DNA of 64,000 nt from Methanosarcina acetivorans C2A (GTDB lineage Archaea > Halobacteriota > Methanosarcinia > Methanosarcinales > Methanosarcinaceae): contig NC_003552.1 in assembly GCF_000007345.1 (NCBI RefSeq), forward strand, positions 3,286,001 to 3,350,000, read 5' to 3'. Every line of letters starts with the position of its first letter. Within the stretch, counting starts at the first letter, position 1. Made by a program: the position numbers and the translations under genes. This document shows positions 28,040 through 38,311 of the stretch, one piece after another. The notes under the pieces were generated by a model, which had not been told where the DNA came from, did not search any database, and saw only the letters and a list, made by a program, of their open reading frames with translations.

Positions 28040-30778
28040 ATGAACGTATCTCGCCTGTTGAATGAAATAAAAGCTTCCAGCCGCTATGAAAACCAGATCG
28101 TACACGTAGAGGAAATACCGGAAAAGGATGCCATTTATACCCCTCTTGAGCTGGAAGCAAAGGTAAAAACTGCTCTTGCAGGCGTCGGAATCGAATCCTT
28201 ATATTCCCATCAGGCGGAAGCAGTCGAAAAGATCAGGGAAGGAAAAGACCTCGTGCTCTGCACAAGCACGGCAAGCGGGAAGTCCCTTACTTACATGATC
28301 CCTATTTTTGAAGCTATCCTGAAGGACCCTGAAGCTACAGCCCTTTATATTTCTCCTCTGAATGCCCTTGTAAACGACCAGCTCAAGGCGTTCCTGGAGT
28401 TTGAAGGGGCACTGGGGTCCGGAGCAGGCATAGCCCGTTATACCGGCGCCCTGAACGCAGCTCAGAAGAGGGAAATCAGGGAAGGGCAGACAAATGTTGT
28501 TTTAACGAATCCTGAGATGGTGCACATGAGTTTCCTGGCATGGCATCACCTCTGGAGACGCTTTTTTTCAAACCTCAAATTCATTGTTGTTGACGAGAGC
28601 CATTACTACCGGGGAGTTATAGGGAGCAATATGGCAAACGTGCTCAGAAGGCTCCTGCGCGTGGCGGAGTATTATGGGGCATCGCCTCAGTTTATCTGCT
28701 GTTCGGCAACTATAGGGAACCCGAAAGAGCATACCGAAACCCTTCTGGGGAGGAAAGTCGAGGTGGTTGAAAATAACGGATCTTCACATGGCTCCCAGAA
28801 ATTTGTGTTCTGGAACCCTCCTCTTTACCTGAACGGAAAGGGGTTCACAATCCGAAGAAGCAGCTTTTCCGAAACCTCAACCCTTTTTACCCGGGCAGTC
28901 CAGGCAGGGCTTCAGACCCTTGCCTTTACGCGGTCCAGGCAGGGAGTGGAGCGCATGTACAAGAGCTGCAGGGAACTTTTGAGGGAACGAGGGCTTTCTT
29001 CTGCAATCTGCTCTTACAGGAGCGGCTATTTTGACCGGGAAAGGGAAGAGATCGAAAAGAAAATGAATTCCGGAGAACTCAGGGGTGTCATTTCCACAAA
29101 TGCCCTCGAACTCGGGATCGATATAGGTGGGCTTGATGCCTGTATTCTTGACGGCTATCCCGGCACGGTCATGAGCGCCAGGCAGCAGGCTGGGAGAGCA
29201 GGCAGAAGCGGGAACGAAAGCCTTGTCCTTATGGTAGCCGGCACAAATGCCCTTGACCAGTATTATATGCGAAACCCGGACGACTTTTTTGCACGAAGCA
29301 GTGAAAGTGCCGTGCTCAACCCCAAAAACCCCTATATCCTGGCAGGGCACCTGCTCTGTGCAGCAAAGGAAATTCCGCTCAGGGCATCCGATGAAAAGTA
29401 CTTTGGTAAAGGGTATTCAAGAGTCGTTGAACTTCTGGAAGCCGAAGGGCTGCTTGCAGGGAGCGATCTGAAGTATTCCCCTGACTCTTTCCCTTACAAA
29501 CACGTCTCCCTCCGGGGAATAGATAATAATACCTACTCTCTGCTCGCCTTTGAAGGGGAAAAGAGCTTTCCTCTCGAAAAAGATATTGAGGAGACCCTGG
29601 CTTTCCGGGAATGCCATCCGGGTGCTGTTTATATGCACAGGGGAGAGCCCTTTTACATAAACAGGATCGACCATAAGAAAAAGGAAATCCATGCCGTAAA
29701 GACACACGACAGTTACTACACAAAACCCATGATTGATTCCTCGGTCCTGGTGCGGGAAACATACGCTGTAAAGCCTCTCCGGCATGCTCCCGAGGTGGAA
29801 GTAGGCCTTGGGGACGTGGAGGTAACGGACACGATCATAGGGTACAGGAAAATACGGACCCACAGCGACGAGACTATGAGTGCCCATGACCTTGAGATGC
29901 CTCCGATAACCCTTCAGACAGTTGCCCTCTGGCTTAAACTCCCAAACAGACTGCAGGAACTGATCGAAGAACATAAGCTTGACTTTGCTGGGGGGATCCA
30001 TGCTGTTGAACATGCGATAATTTCCATGTATCCTCTTCACCTGCTTGTGGACCGGAGTGATGTGGGTGGGGTTTCAACTCCCTCCCATTCCGACCTCGGC
30101 GGTAAAAGCGGAATTTTCATCTATGACGGACACAGGGGAGGAGTCGGGTATGCCGAAAAAGGCTATGACCTGATCGAAGAGGTCCTTGACGGAACCTTAA
30201 AAGCCATCGAGAGTTGCCCCTGTGAAAGCGGCTGCCCTGGCTGTATCCAGTCCCCCAAGTGCGGGAACAACAACGAACCCCTCGACAAACACGCGGCAAT
30301 CATGCTCCTGCACGAGCTTCTGGGAAAAGCTCCCTATATCCCGCCCGAGAAAAAAGAAAAGCACCTCTCCGAAGCCGGAGCCCTGAAGCAGAGCCCGCAA
30401 AAACAGAATTCCGGAGATGCCCTTGACAGGGTCAGGAGGCAGCTCAGGCGGGAGACCATAAAACAGGAAGTTCCGGCAGGGGAGGAGAAAAAAGAAAAAA
30501 CCTTCATTGCCACGGACGAAAACGGAGGAATGATCGGAGTCGTCTCGGCCCCTTCCCCGGAAAAAGCTGCAGCAAAAACCTTTCACCAGAAATTAACAGG
30601 AAAAAAGGAAGCTACAAGAGAAAATCCCGTTGAGATCCGGATCCGGGACCTCGGAGCAGGCAGCGACTACTACTTCAGGGTCTGGATTGAAATCTCTGAA
30701 ATCAAAGGAAATGAAGCCGATAACGAAAAGGAAGGGAAAAAGATTTTGAAGAGACTGATTATCAGAAAAGTCAACTGA
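28040..30778 (+). CDS. DEAD/DEAH-box helicase with DUF1998 zinc domain and MC1-like C-terminus
   Basis: A 912 aa superfamily 2 helicase of the Hrq1/MrfA type, implicated elsewhere in repair of DNA crosslinks. Walker A is TSTASGKS (75-82), motif II is DESH (185-188), then CCSATIGN, ALELGIDIGG and QQAGRAGR near 383-391. The DUF1998 region carries the conserved cysteine cluster CPCESGC and CPGCIQSPKC near 725-742. Beyond a charged linker, residues about 822-885 (FIATDENGGMIGVVSAPSPE, then NPVEIRIRDLGAG and FRVWIEI) align by eye with archaeal chromosomal protein MC1, which bends DNA. I infer a fused DNA-binding module. The ATG is preceded by GGGGATAAC. It is a single gene. Confidence 0.9.
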   Translation: MNVSRLLNEIKASSRYENQIVHVEEIPEKDAIYTPLELEAKVKTALAGVGIESLYSHQAEAVEKIREGKDLVLCTSTASGKSLTYMIPIFEAILKDPEATALYISPLNALVNDQLKAFLEFEGALGSGAGIARYTGALNAAQKREIREGQTNVVLTNPEMVHMSFLAWHHLWRRFFSNLKFIVVDESHYYRGVIGSNMANVLRRLLRVAEYYGASPQFICCSATIGNPKEHTETLLGRKVEVVENNGSSHGSQKFVFWNPPLYLNGKGFTIRRSSFSETSTLFTRAVQAGLQTLAFTRSRQGVERMYKSCRELLRERGLSSAICSYRSGYFDREREEIEKKMNSGELRGVISTNALELGIDIGGLDACILDGYPGTVMSARQQAGRAGRSGNESLVLMVAGTNALDQYYMRNPDDFFARSSESAVLNPKNPYILAGHLLCAAKEIPLRASDEKYFGKGYSRVVELLEAEGLLAGSDLKYSPDSFPYKHVSLRGIDNNTYSLLAFEGEKSFPLEKDIEETLAFRECHPGAVYMHRGEPFYINRIDHKKKEIHAVKTHDSYYTKPMIDSSVLVRETYAVKPLRHAPEVEVGLGDVEVTDTIIGYRKIRTHSDETMSAHDLEMPPITLQTVALWLKLPNRLQELIEEHKLDFAGGIHAVEHAIISMYPLHLLVDRSDVGGVSTPSHSDLGGKSGIFIYDGHRGGVGYAEKGYDLIEEVLDGTLKAIESCPCESGCPGCIQSPKCGNNNEPLDKHAAIMLLHELLGKAPYIPPEKKEKHLSEAGALKQSPQKQNSGDALDRVRRQLRRETIKQEVPAGEEKKEKTFIATDENGGMIGVVSAPSPEKAAAKTFHQKLTGKKEATRENPVEIRIRDLGAGSDYYFRVWIEISEIKGNEADNEKEGKKILKRLIIRKVN

Positions 30779-30975
30779 AAAATAGCAGGCTTGATAATGG
30801 TTCTCAAATCTGACAAGCAAGGCTAAGGGGTTGGCTTAATCAGAAGGTTTTACTTTGTCAGATCATCAATTGCCTCCAATTTCTCCCTTAACCCTGACTT
30901 TTTCACCGGTTTTTCACTGGTTTTTGATTTTTCATTGCTTTTCCGTTTTCTCACTAATTTTCCAATTTAAGATAT

Positions 30976-31552
30976 TTATTTACTTTTGGAGACTGTGATA
31001 TACCCAGGCCTGATCCTGGTATTGCTGCCGTTCTCATTCGTTACCGTAAGACTCACATCGTATTTTCCGGGTTCGGTAAATGTATGAGTCGAGTTTAGAG
31101 CGTGTTTTGAATTAATACCGTCTCCGAAATCCCAGAACCAGTAAATCGGTGCACTCGTACTGCTGTCAGTAAATAATACTTTTAAAGGTGCATTTCCTGA
31201 TGTTATATTCGCAAAAAAGTCAGCAACAGGTGTTTTTAGCGATGGATCCGCTTCAGAGAGAGTACACATATAAATATCCGCATTTTTTATGTCGGGAAAA
31301 ACATCAACACTATATTCATTACGCCAATCCGTCCAAACTATCCTGTTACCATAGATTGCAGGCCTTGTATTAGGGTTATAGTTTGAAGTATTGGTTGTAA
31401 TCTGGGTTTCAGTGGAAGTGGAGAGATCGTACATGTAGATATTGTAACGGTCCCGTCCACTTAGATCATCTAAAAATATTATCTTATCCCCGTAAATGAC
31501 AGGTATCTTCTGATTTGATTTATTTGTTGTGATCTGAACCTCCTTGAAAGTG
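30976..31552 (-). pseudogene. Surface protein 3' fragment: TolB-like repeats and PKD domain
   Basis: The frame is open from just after the TGA at 31555-31557 and encodes two TolB/beta-propeller-type repeats (TTNKSNQKIPVIYGDKIIF, then NIYMYDLSTSTETQITTN and PAIYGNRIVWTDWRN). A PKD domain follows (VADFFANITSGNAPLKVLFT, then WFWDFGDG and YDVSLTVTN) and a short tail. It has no start codon with context, except an internal ATG at 31434. It is in the same frame as the upstream NosD/PKD fragment, so the two form one reading frame interrupted by a single TGA. Confidence 0.65.
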
Positions 31553-31554
31553 TA

Positions 31555-33110
31555 TCAAGGCTTATCGGATGCTACTATTGAATATAATCTCGAGGAAGTA
31601 CCGTTTGCATTGTTTACTGTCAGATTGACAATATAGGTACCGGCTACCGGGTATACATAAACTGCTGTTTTATCTGTAGAGTCTGCAATTCCGTCATTAT
31701 CGAAATCCCATACCCTGGATGTTTCATTTTGCGAAAAGTCTGTAAACAGGACAGAAAGAGGTACATAGCCACCGGTTAAGTTGGCACTGAAGTCTGCAAC
31801 AGGAAATACTGGGTGATCCTGTTTGGATATAGAGACGAGGGGAAGATGATCAACATCATACGCGCTGACCGTGTAGATCGAGTCCCCAATCCCATCTCTA
31901 TTCCAGTCGTTACACATTTGAGAAAAACCGGTTCCGTCAGGTTTTGCCCAGTAATTGCCACCAAGGTAAGGTCCACCTAGAATGTTAGTGCCTGGGGCTT
32001 TTGTGGTATTCAAGGCAACAGGAAATATTTCTGCTCTATTGTTTATTGCTTCTGTAGTGTAATAGTTACCTGTGTCGTTTAAGAAGTTAACTGTATTGTT
32101 GAATATATTGTTGTAGAACCGGTTCGTTCTATTAAACGGTGCCGTATGAGCAATTCCATTTAAATATACTCCGTATTTCTTGTTTAGCTCCACCTTATTA
32201 TTTGCTACTAAATTATTCGAAGAATCGCCTCCCAACCGTATACCAATGTCGTTGTTCGAAATTGTATTATTTAAGAGTGAATTTCCTCCTCCTCCCGAGC
32301 CTTTGATCCAAATTCCTTTATCATTATAAAGCAGGATGTTATTGTTAACTATGTTCTGCGACGAATGCCATTCCATAGAAACGCCGTTACTGCAATTCAC
32401 AACCGTATTATTTTTAATCTCATTGGAATAAGATTCCCAGAGGCCAATTCCAGGACCTTCTTGATTGTTTGAAATATAATTACGAGACTTTTGTGGTAAC
32501 CGCATTCAGTCAACCCTATGCTCCCATTTAAAAGAGTATTATTAAGCAAAACACAATGATCTGGTCCTTGATAAACATCAATATCTCCTTTAACAATCAG
32601 ATTGTCAGAAATTGTAAAATTAGCCACAGCAAAACTATGTATACCGATACCAGAGTTTAAAACTACGTTTTTCCCAAGAGTGGAATTGTAACACTCATCA
32701 GCATAAATACCCAGTCTCAAAATGTTATTCTTGACAGTACAGTTTTCAATCGGACAGCAAGAATTATAGCCAGCAGGGGACATATAACCACGCAAGTTTA
32801 AACTTTCATGTATACTGAATCCACTTACAGTAATGCCATTCGCACTTACATTAAAAGCCCGAACAGTAGTATCCTCAGGATTTTCGGACTTGGAAAGGAC
32901 GCTTACGTTCTGTATCCCTATATCCACACTTTCGTTATAGAAACCCGGAGAAACAAGAATTACATCTCCAGAAGACGAACTGTTTACTGCTTCCTGAATC
33001 GAGATAAAAGCTGCATCTGAATTACTGTCATCCACCGTAATCTCCCTGGCAGATGCAGGGCTATAAATCGCAATCAAAAGAAAAATAGAAACCGATAGAT
33101 AAATGGTTAA
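31555..33110 (-). pseudogene. NosD-type beta-helix / PKD surface protein, frameshifted
   Basis: The 5' part (to 32397) holds a hydrophobic signal segment (IYLSVSIFLLIAIYSPASA) and parallel beta-helix repeats (ITVDDSNSDAAFISIQEAVN, GDVILVSPGFYNESVDI). A one-base shift near 32490 is needed to continue into NYISNNQEGPGIGLWESYS, further NNTISNN-type repeats, a GNYWAKPDGTGFSQ closing region and a PKD domain (VPLSVLFTDFSQ, then RVWDFDNDG). No ATG precedes the signal segment; the only start is a TTG inside it at 33077, so the start codon also seems lost. It would have been an exported cell-envelope glycoprotein (many N-x-S/T sites). Confidence 0.75.
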
Positions 33111-33840
33111 TTTATTTGCCTACAACTTCACCAACACCTGTACTTTCCCCCGTTAAATTAGGGATATCAAATTATGAAGCCCCAAATTTAGCTATTTTAG
33201 AGTTAATAAACCTTATTTCAGAGATTTTATATAATCCTAATCTATTTTTCAGGAAAAATATAGCATGTTAGCAATTTTTCTGTAATTTAAAGGTACAAAA
33301 TTATTTATATTTGATTTTTAACGCATCTGGCTCCTTATTTTTTGTATTATTTCATACTTAATTCAAATGCAGGAGAAGAACTATTTGTGGAGAATCTCCT
33401 CCCCCAATACCTTTATAGGCAGGAAACCAAATATCCCTCTGCTCTCAACGGCCGGCAGGCTCGTGAAAATCGCAGGGGTCTGTCCCGAACATATCTGTAA
33501 CATGTTAAATTGAGGAGGGTCGCAGGAGTGGGGGGTGACAGCCTTGCAAGGCGGACATTGTCGCAAGCGAAACAAACTACTCTCCCGGTAAATCTTCTGT
33601 TTCCCGCGATCTCTAAGCGAAACTCGGAAAGGTCAGAATTCAAGATTCCGGGACTTCCGGATTGTTACAGGTCGTAACCTACGAGGTTGTAACTGAAAAG
33701 ATGTTCCCCTCACTATGGCTCCGGGCCAGCAGTTCGCAGATTCCGTTCCTGTAGGCATTAACAGGTGCCTGCAAGGAAATTCTGACTAATCATGCTAAAT
33801 CAAGTTTTGGAATGAGTTCAATAAACAGGAAGTGCTGGAT
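33111..33840. other. Intergenic region with a GC-rich block
   Basis: Around 33380-33660 the composition turns clearly GC-richer than the surrounding AT-rich sequence, and several minus-strand frames are open. None shows a recognisable motif. The block contains GCGAAACTCGG (33617-33627), a motif shared with the dispersed hairpin elements. I see no gene I can support. Confidence 0.45.
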
Positions 33841-34338
33841 ATGACTGAAAGACAGGTTGAAAGTGTGCTTATCGAAATTCCGAAGGGAAGTCGAAACAAA
33901 TACGAATACGATAAGGAAAAGAAAGTTATCAAATTCGATAGAATGCTTTTCTCTTCAATGGTGTATCCCTGTGATTATGGTTTTTTCCCCGATACTTTAG
34001 CCCTTGACGGGGACCCTCTGGATGCCCTGGTTTTAACCTGGGAGCCTACATTTCCGGGCTGTGTAATAGATGTACATCCTGTTGCATTGCTTGACATGAA
34101 AGACGATAAGGGAAGAGATGAAAAGATACTCTGTGTTCCGGAGACCGACCCATTGTGGAATTATATCGAGACACTTGAACAGGTTCCACCTCACCTGTTA
34201 AAGGAAATCGTTCACTTCTTTGAAACGTATAAAAATTTAGAGGGCAAACACGTGATAGTTATCGGGTGGGAAGGGCTCGATGCAGCAGTCGATATGCTCA
34301 GGGAAGCCAAATCCCGATATCTTGAAAAAAATAAATGA
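33841..34338 (+). CDS. ppa: Inorganic pyrophosphatase (soluble, family I)
   Basis: A 165 aa cytosolic enzyme hydrolysing PPi to phosphate, drawing biosynthetic reactions forward. The signature DGDPLDALV with its metal-binding aspartates is present, as are IEIPKGSRNKYEYDK and YPCDYGFFPDT near the N-terminus, and KDDKGRDEKILC. ATG 33841 is selected over GTG 33832 because AGGAAGTG precedes it at the right distance. Length is normal. It is monocistronic; the minisatellite begins about 100 bp downstream. Confidence 0.95.
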   Translation: MTERQVESVLIEIPKGSRNKYEYDKEKKVIKFDRMLFSSMVYPCDYGFFPDTLALDGDPLDALVLTWEPTFPGCVIDVHPVALLDMKDDKGRDEKILCVPETDPLWNYIETLEQVPPHLLKEIVHFFETYKNLEGKHVIVIGWEGLDAAVDMLREAKSRYLEKNK

Positions 34339-34436
34339 TGTAAGCATTGAATTTGGTTTTGATTTTGGGGATTGGGACGTCTTCTGAAATTTCAAAGAAT
34401 ATGGGGGGCACCTAACAAGGAAATTTTAGAAGATAT

Positions 34437-34898
34437 AGTTACTTTTTATCTTTAGTTACTTTTTATCTTTAGTTACTTTTTATCTTTAGAGCGTGTCTTA
34501 AAATTAAATTTGATTCTACAATGGGGGATAGAACTTACGCATTTGAACTGAAAAAACAGTAGAATTAAACAGTTAAATGTTTAAAGTGTAAATTTTAACT
34601 ATGATGCCTAATACGTTTGATTTCATACTTAGAGCGAGATAGTCCGATGTAATAAATTTACGATCTGAATTTAAAATCAAAAATCTCCACTATCCAAATG
34701 TAGAAATGGTTTGAATTTTAAGACCGCCTCTTAGTTACTTTTTATCTTTAGTTACTTTTTATCTTTAGTTACTTTTTATCTTTAGTTACTTTTTATCTTT
34801 AGTTACTTTTTATCTTTAGTTACTTTTTATCTTTAGTTACTTTTTATCTTTAGTTACTTTTTATCTTTAGTTACTTTTTATCTTTAGTTACTTTTTAT
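34437..34898. repeat. 17-bp minisatellite interrupted by a MITE
   Basis: The unit AGTTACTTTTTATCTTT is repeated three times at 34437-34487 and ten times at 34733-34898, virtually without variation. The array is split by a 242-bp inserted element (34489-34730). Confidence 0.95.
34489..34730. mobile_element. MITE-like element inside the minisatellite
   Basis: A 242-bp non-coding element with inverted ends GAGCGTGTCTTAAAATT and AATTTTAAGACCGCCTC. TTA is duplicated on both sides (34486-34488 and 34731-34733), consistent with insertion into the repeat array. No reading frame is seen and there is no other copy in the window. Confidence 0.85.
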
Positions 34899-35568
34899 AT
34901 ATTTCTCTTCATGGATGAATGTTTTTTATACCGTGAGTAAGATACTGTAAGGTAGTGGGAAAGATTATTTTAATAGTGGGAAAAGAGGAGAATTATTTAC
35001 AAAAGCTGTTTTTGCTCTTGGCTTGCACCTGCATGTTTATGACCTTCATGCTGCAATTCCTTTTGTCCAGTGATTATCCAGTGATTAGGCTATGCTTGGC
35101 TATGCAAGGACAACTGAAAGCTGTATACGAACATGAAGCCTGCCGGTGTAGAGGTCTCAATGCAGATGCTATCCTGAATCGAGAGAATTGCTTGAAGAAA
35201 TAACTTTTGGGAACTTACGAGCTCACAGGTGCGATTTTCTACATCGCGGTCATCTGCATAATATCTATCTTCATCACAAATATCTACATATGGATATTTG
35301 AATCACGATATTCACATCCTGAGTGTAGTAAATTAGGCTTTTTCCCAGGAGACCGGTTCCATTATTAAGGCAGGAGTAGCATAGAGTTGGGTGTAAATAC
35401 AATCAGGGAATATAATAATATGTTAGGGGCTGCGGGAATTTCTCGAAAGGTATCAATAAGTTCATATCAATGGCTAAAGAAATTCACAGGTTATTTCGGT
35501 TCCTAACGTTGAAAATTCCGGGGGAGTTGCTCATAGGTAAAGAAAACCAGGCTGATGGAGAAGAAAAG
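34899..35568. other. Region without a supported gene; possible membrane-protein debris
   Basis: A GTG-started frame (34955-35203, containing LFLLLACTCMFMTFMLQFLL) and a start-less hydrophobic stretch near 35225-35300 (TGAIFYIAVICIISIFI) suggest a decayed small membrane protein. No family is recognised and the frames are not continuous. Confidence 0.3.
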
Positions 35569-36966
35569 ATGGGTTCTGCATATGATGTGATAATTATAGG
35601 GGCAGGACCTGCGGGGATGTTTGCAGCTTACGAGCTTGCAGCCGGGGAGCTGAAAATTCTAGTTATTGATATGGGTAAAGACATTGACGAACGCCTCTGC
35701 CCTATGAAAAACCAGAGCTACTGCATGCACTGCGCCCCTTGCGAGATCATGTGCGGGGTTGGGGGCTGCGGGACTTTTTCGGATGGGACCCTTAACCTTC
35801 GGCCTGACATCGGAGGGGATCTTGCAGCCCTAACCGGAGACCAGACTGAAGCCTGGGAACTGGTTGATAGGGTTGATAAAGTTTTCCTTAAATTCGGGGC
35901 ACCTCAGGTTGCTCTTCTGACAGAAGGTCCGGAAATAGAGGAGCTAAAACGCAGGGCAGCTTCGGTCGGAGCCAGGTTTATTGAAATCAAGCAGAGGCAT
36001 ATAGGTTCGGACAATGCTCCTGAAGTCATAGGACGCTTCAAACAGGATCTTGTTGATAACGGTGTGGACTTTCAGATAGAGACCGAGGTCCATGATCTGC
36101 TTATCGAGGAGGAGACATGCAAAGGTGTCATACTTTCGGGAGGCAAGGTTATCCGTGCACGTTACGTAGTCCTGTCTCCGGGAAGAAGGGGCTGTAACTG
36201 GGTCTCGGAAATGATTGAAAAGCACGGCTTAGGAGCCCGTTACGGGGGAATTGACATAGGAGTCAGGGTGGAAGTCCCTGCAATCATCATGGACCCTGTA
36301 ACGAAAATCAACCGCGATCCCAAGTTCCATATCCAGAGCCGCCAATATGATGACTTTGTCAGGACTTTCTGTACCAATCGACGTGGTTTTGTCGTAAAAG
36401 AAGAATATGAGGACTTTGTTGCAACTAACGGGCATTCAATGACGAATAAAGAGTCCGAAAACACCAATTTCGCTTTTCTCGTCCATATTGAATTGACCGA
36501 ACCCATGGAAAACACAACCAAATACGCCCGTTCAATAGCAAAACTTGCAACAACAATCGGCGGAGGAAAACCTGTCCTCCAGCGCATGGGCGATCTCAGG
36601 CGCGGACGCCGTTCTACAAAAGAGCGTCTTGCCAAAAACCTGGTTATAAACACCTTAAAAGACGTCACCCCAGGCGATATCTCGATGGCTCTCCCACACA
36701 GGATTGTTATGGACATAATCGAAGGTCTTGAGACTTTAAATGAGATAATTCCAGGCGTTGCCTCGGACTCGACCCTGCTTTACGCTCCTGAAGTCAAGTT
36801 TTACGCCATGCACCTGAAAGTCGACCGCCAGATGGAGACCAGCATCAAAAATCTCTTTGCAGCAGGAGATGGGGCAGGACTCTCAAGAGACATAGTCAAT
36901 GCCGCTGCAACCGGGATCATGGCTGCAGAAGGGATTCTGAGAAAGGTCGAAGAAGATAAAAAATGA
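35569..36966 (+). CDS. FAD-dependent dehydrogenase (COG2509-like)
   Basis: A 465 aa flavoprotein. The dinucleotide-binding fold is at the very N-terminus (YDVIIIGAGPAGMFAAYELA), followed by the cysteine-rich segment CPMKNQSYCMHCAPCEIMCG and GVGGCGTFSDG, typical of this uncharacterised dehydrogenase group. The C-terminal FAD-binding turn is NLFAAGDGAGLSRDIVNAA. The four or five closely spaced cysteines hint at a metal or iron-sulfur site, which I cannot prove. ATG 35569 is preferred over upstream starts because homology begins there and GGAG lies 8 bp before it. It is monocistronic with an AT-rich repeat region downstream. The substrate is unknown. Confidence 0.88.
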   Translation: MGSAYDVIIIGAGPAGMFAAYELAAGELKILVIDMGKDIDERLCPMKNQSYCMHCAPCEIMCGVGGCGTFSDGTLNLRPDIGGDLAALTGDQTEAWELVDRVDKVFLKFGAPQVALLTEGPEIEELKRRAASVGARFIEIKQRHIGSDNAPEVIGRFKQDLVDNGVDFQIETEVHDLLIEEETCKGVILSGGKVIRARYVVLSPGRRGCNWVSEMIEKHGLGARYGGIDIGVRVEVPAIIMDPVTKINRDPKFHIQSRQYDDFVRTFCTNRRGFVVKEEYEDFVATNGHSMTNKESENTNFAFLVHIELTEPMENTTKYARSIAKLATTIGGGKPVLQRMGDLRRGRRSTKERLAKNLVINTLKDVTPGDISMALPHRIVMDIIEGLETLNEIIPGVASDSTLLYAPEVKFYAMHLKVDRQMETSIKNLFAAGDGAGLSRDIVNAAATGIMAAEGILRKVEEDKK

Positions 36967-38311
36967 TTAAAAGATGTTTTATAAATAATTAAAAGATAAT
37001 AAACATTATTAAAATGTAATATATATAATTAAAGTGTGATATATATAATCAAAATATAATAAATATAATCAAAATATAATAAATATAATCAAAATATAAT
37101 AAATATAATCAAAATATAATAAATATAATTAAAATATGATAAAAATAATTAAAATATAATAATAAATAGTTAAAAAATGGTTGAAAGTTTGAAACATATT
37201 GAAAAGATCAAAGAGAACATAAAAAATGAATATAAAAGAATTGAATTTTGGATTTTAATTTTGCTTTAAAAATGATGCGTTCCCATCTCAAAAATCTGGA
37301 AGTTCCGAAAGGCGTTTAAAAGTTTTAACTTTGTGATTTTTTAGCTTGGGAAGAGGTTTGAGGTATTTGACTTTTGGGGTGAGAGTTTTTCGTTTTTTAA
37401 TCCTTTTAGTGTGGTGTAGATCTTTTTAGAGTGGGTGTTTGTTTGCTTGTGGTGTGTTCATTTGATGAGAACGCTATTCATACTATGTATTCGCTGTATA
37501 TATTATTTTTAACGAATAATCGCAATGCAGAGATATAATCTTTAGAGTATTGCGATAATTTTTTGTTTATCGATTTAATGTTATATCAGTCATATAGTTA
37601 AAACTAAAATTTATAAAAAACACAAATAATATATCAAAAAATGCAAAAAATATGCTGAATCAGGTTTAAATGAAATAACCTCTTTAATACTTTAAATAGT
37701 AGGGGAAATTATGGTTAAAGTCGTAAATTCTACTAAAATTTACAATACTGAATATTTTCATGCTGACAGGAGACTTAAAAACTATTAAGAATTATTTCAG
37801 AAAACTTTTTTATTTTTATTTGTTTTTAAAAGAGTTTGCGTTCCCACCTCAAAAACCTGGAAGTTCCGAAATGAGTTCTAAAAGTTTTAACTTTTAAATT
37901 TCTATTTTGGGAAGAGGTTTGAGTTATTTGACTTGTGGGTTGTGAATTTTTCCGTTTTTTAATCTTTAGTGTGGGGTAGATTTTTTTTTGGAGTAGGTGT
38001 TTGTTTGCTAGTGGGTGTTCATTCAGTGAGAACGCAAGTTATACTATGCACTCGGAGTATATATTATTTTTAACGAATAATCGCAGTGCGGAGATATAAT
38101 CGTTAGTGAATTATTGTAACCTTTGGTTTAATAGACTAATGTTGTACTGATAGTATTATTCAGATGCGAGATAACTATTTTTCACAAATTTTCACTTAAA
38201 TGGCAATTTAAGGGACTGCTGCAGATAAAATTAGTGAAGGTTTTAAGCCTCAAAAAAGTTTACAATATGAATATATATTGCCTGTATCGATGAAAAATCG
38301 GAAGAAAGTTT
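36967..38311. repeat. AT-rich region with a duplicated ~300-bp module
   Basis: About 37041-37130 holds four copies of a 20-bp AT-only-type unit (AAATATAATCAAAATATAAT). Two diverged direct copies of a roughly 300-bp module start at 37277 and 37838 (offset 561 bp). Shared blocks include GGAAGTTCCGAAA, GGGAAGAGGTTTGAG, TGAGAACGC and TATATTATTTTTAACGAATA followed by ATCGCA. No gene is seen in either copy; the second copy ends about 160 bp before the HsdR stump. Confidence 0.75.

Noticed and set aside
31555-31557. In-frame TGA read as selenocysteine
   Set aside because: The surrounding PKD/TolB domains have no selenoprotein history, no SECIS-like hairpin is evident and other lesions show the gene is decayed.
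33381-33643. Two overlapping minus-strand frames in a GC-rich block
   Set aside because: Both frames are open only because of the local composition; no domain or start signal, and they exclude each other.
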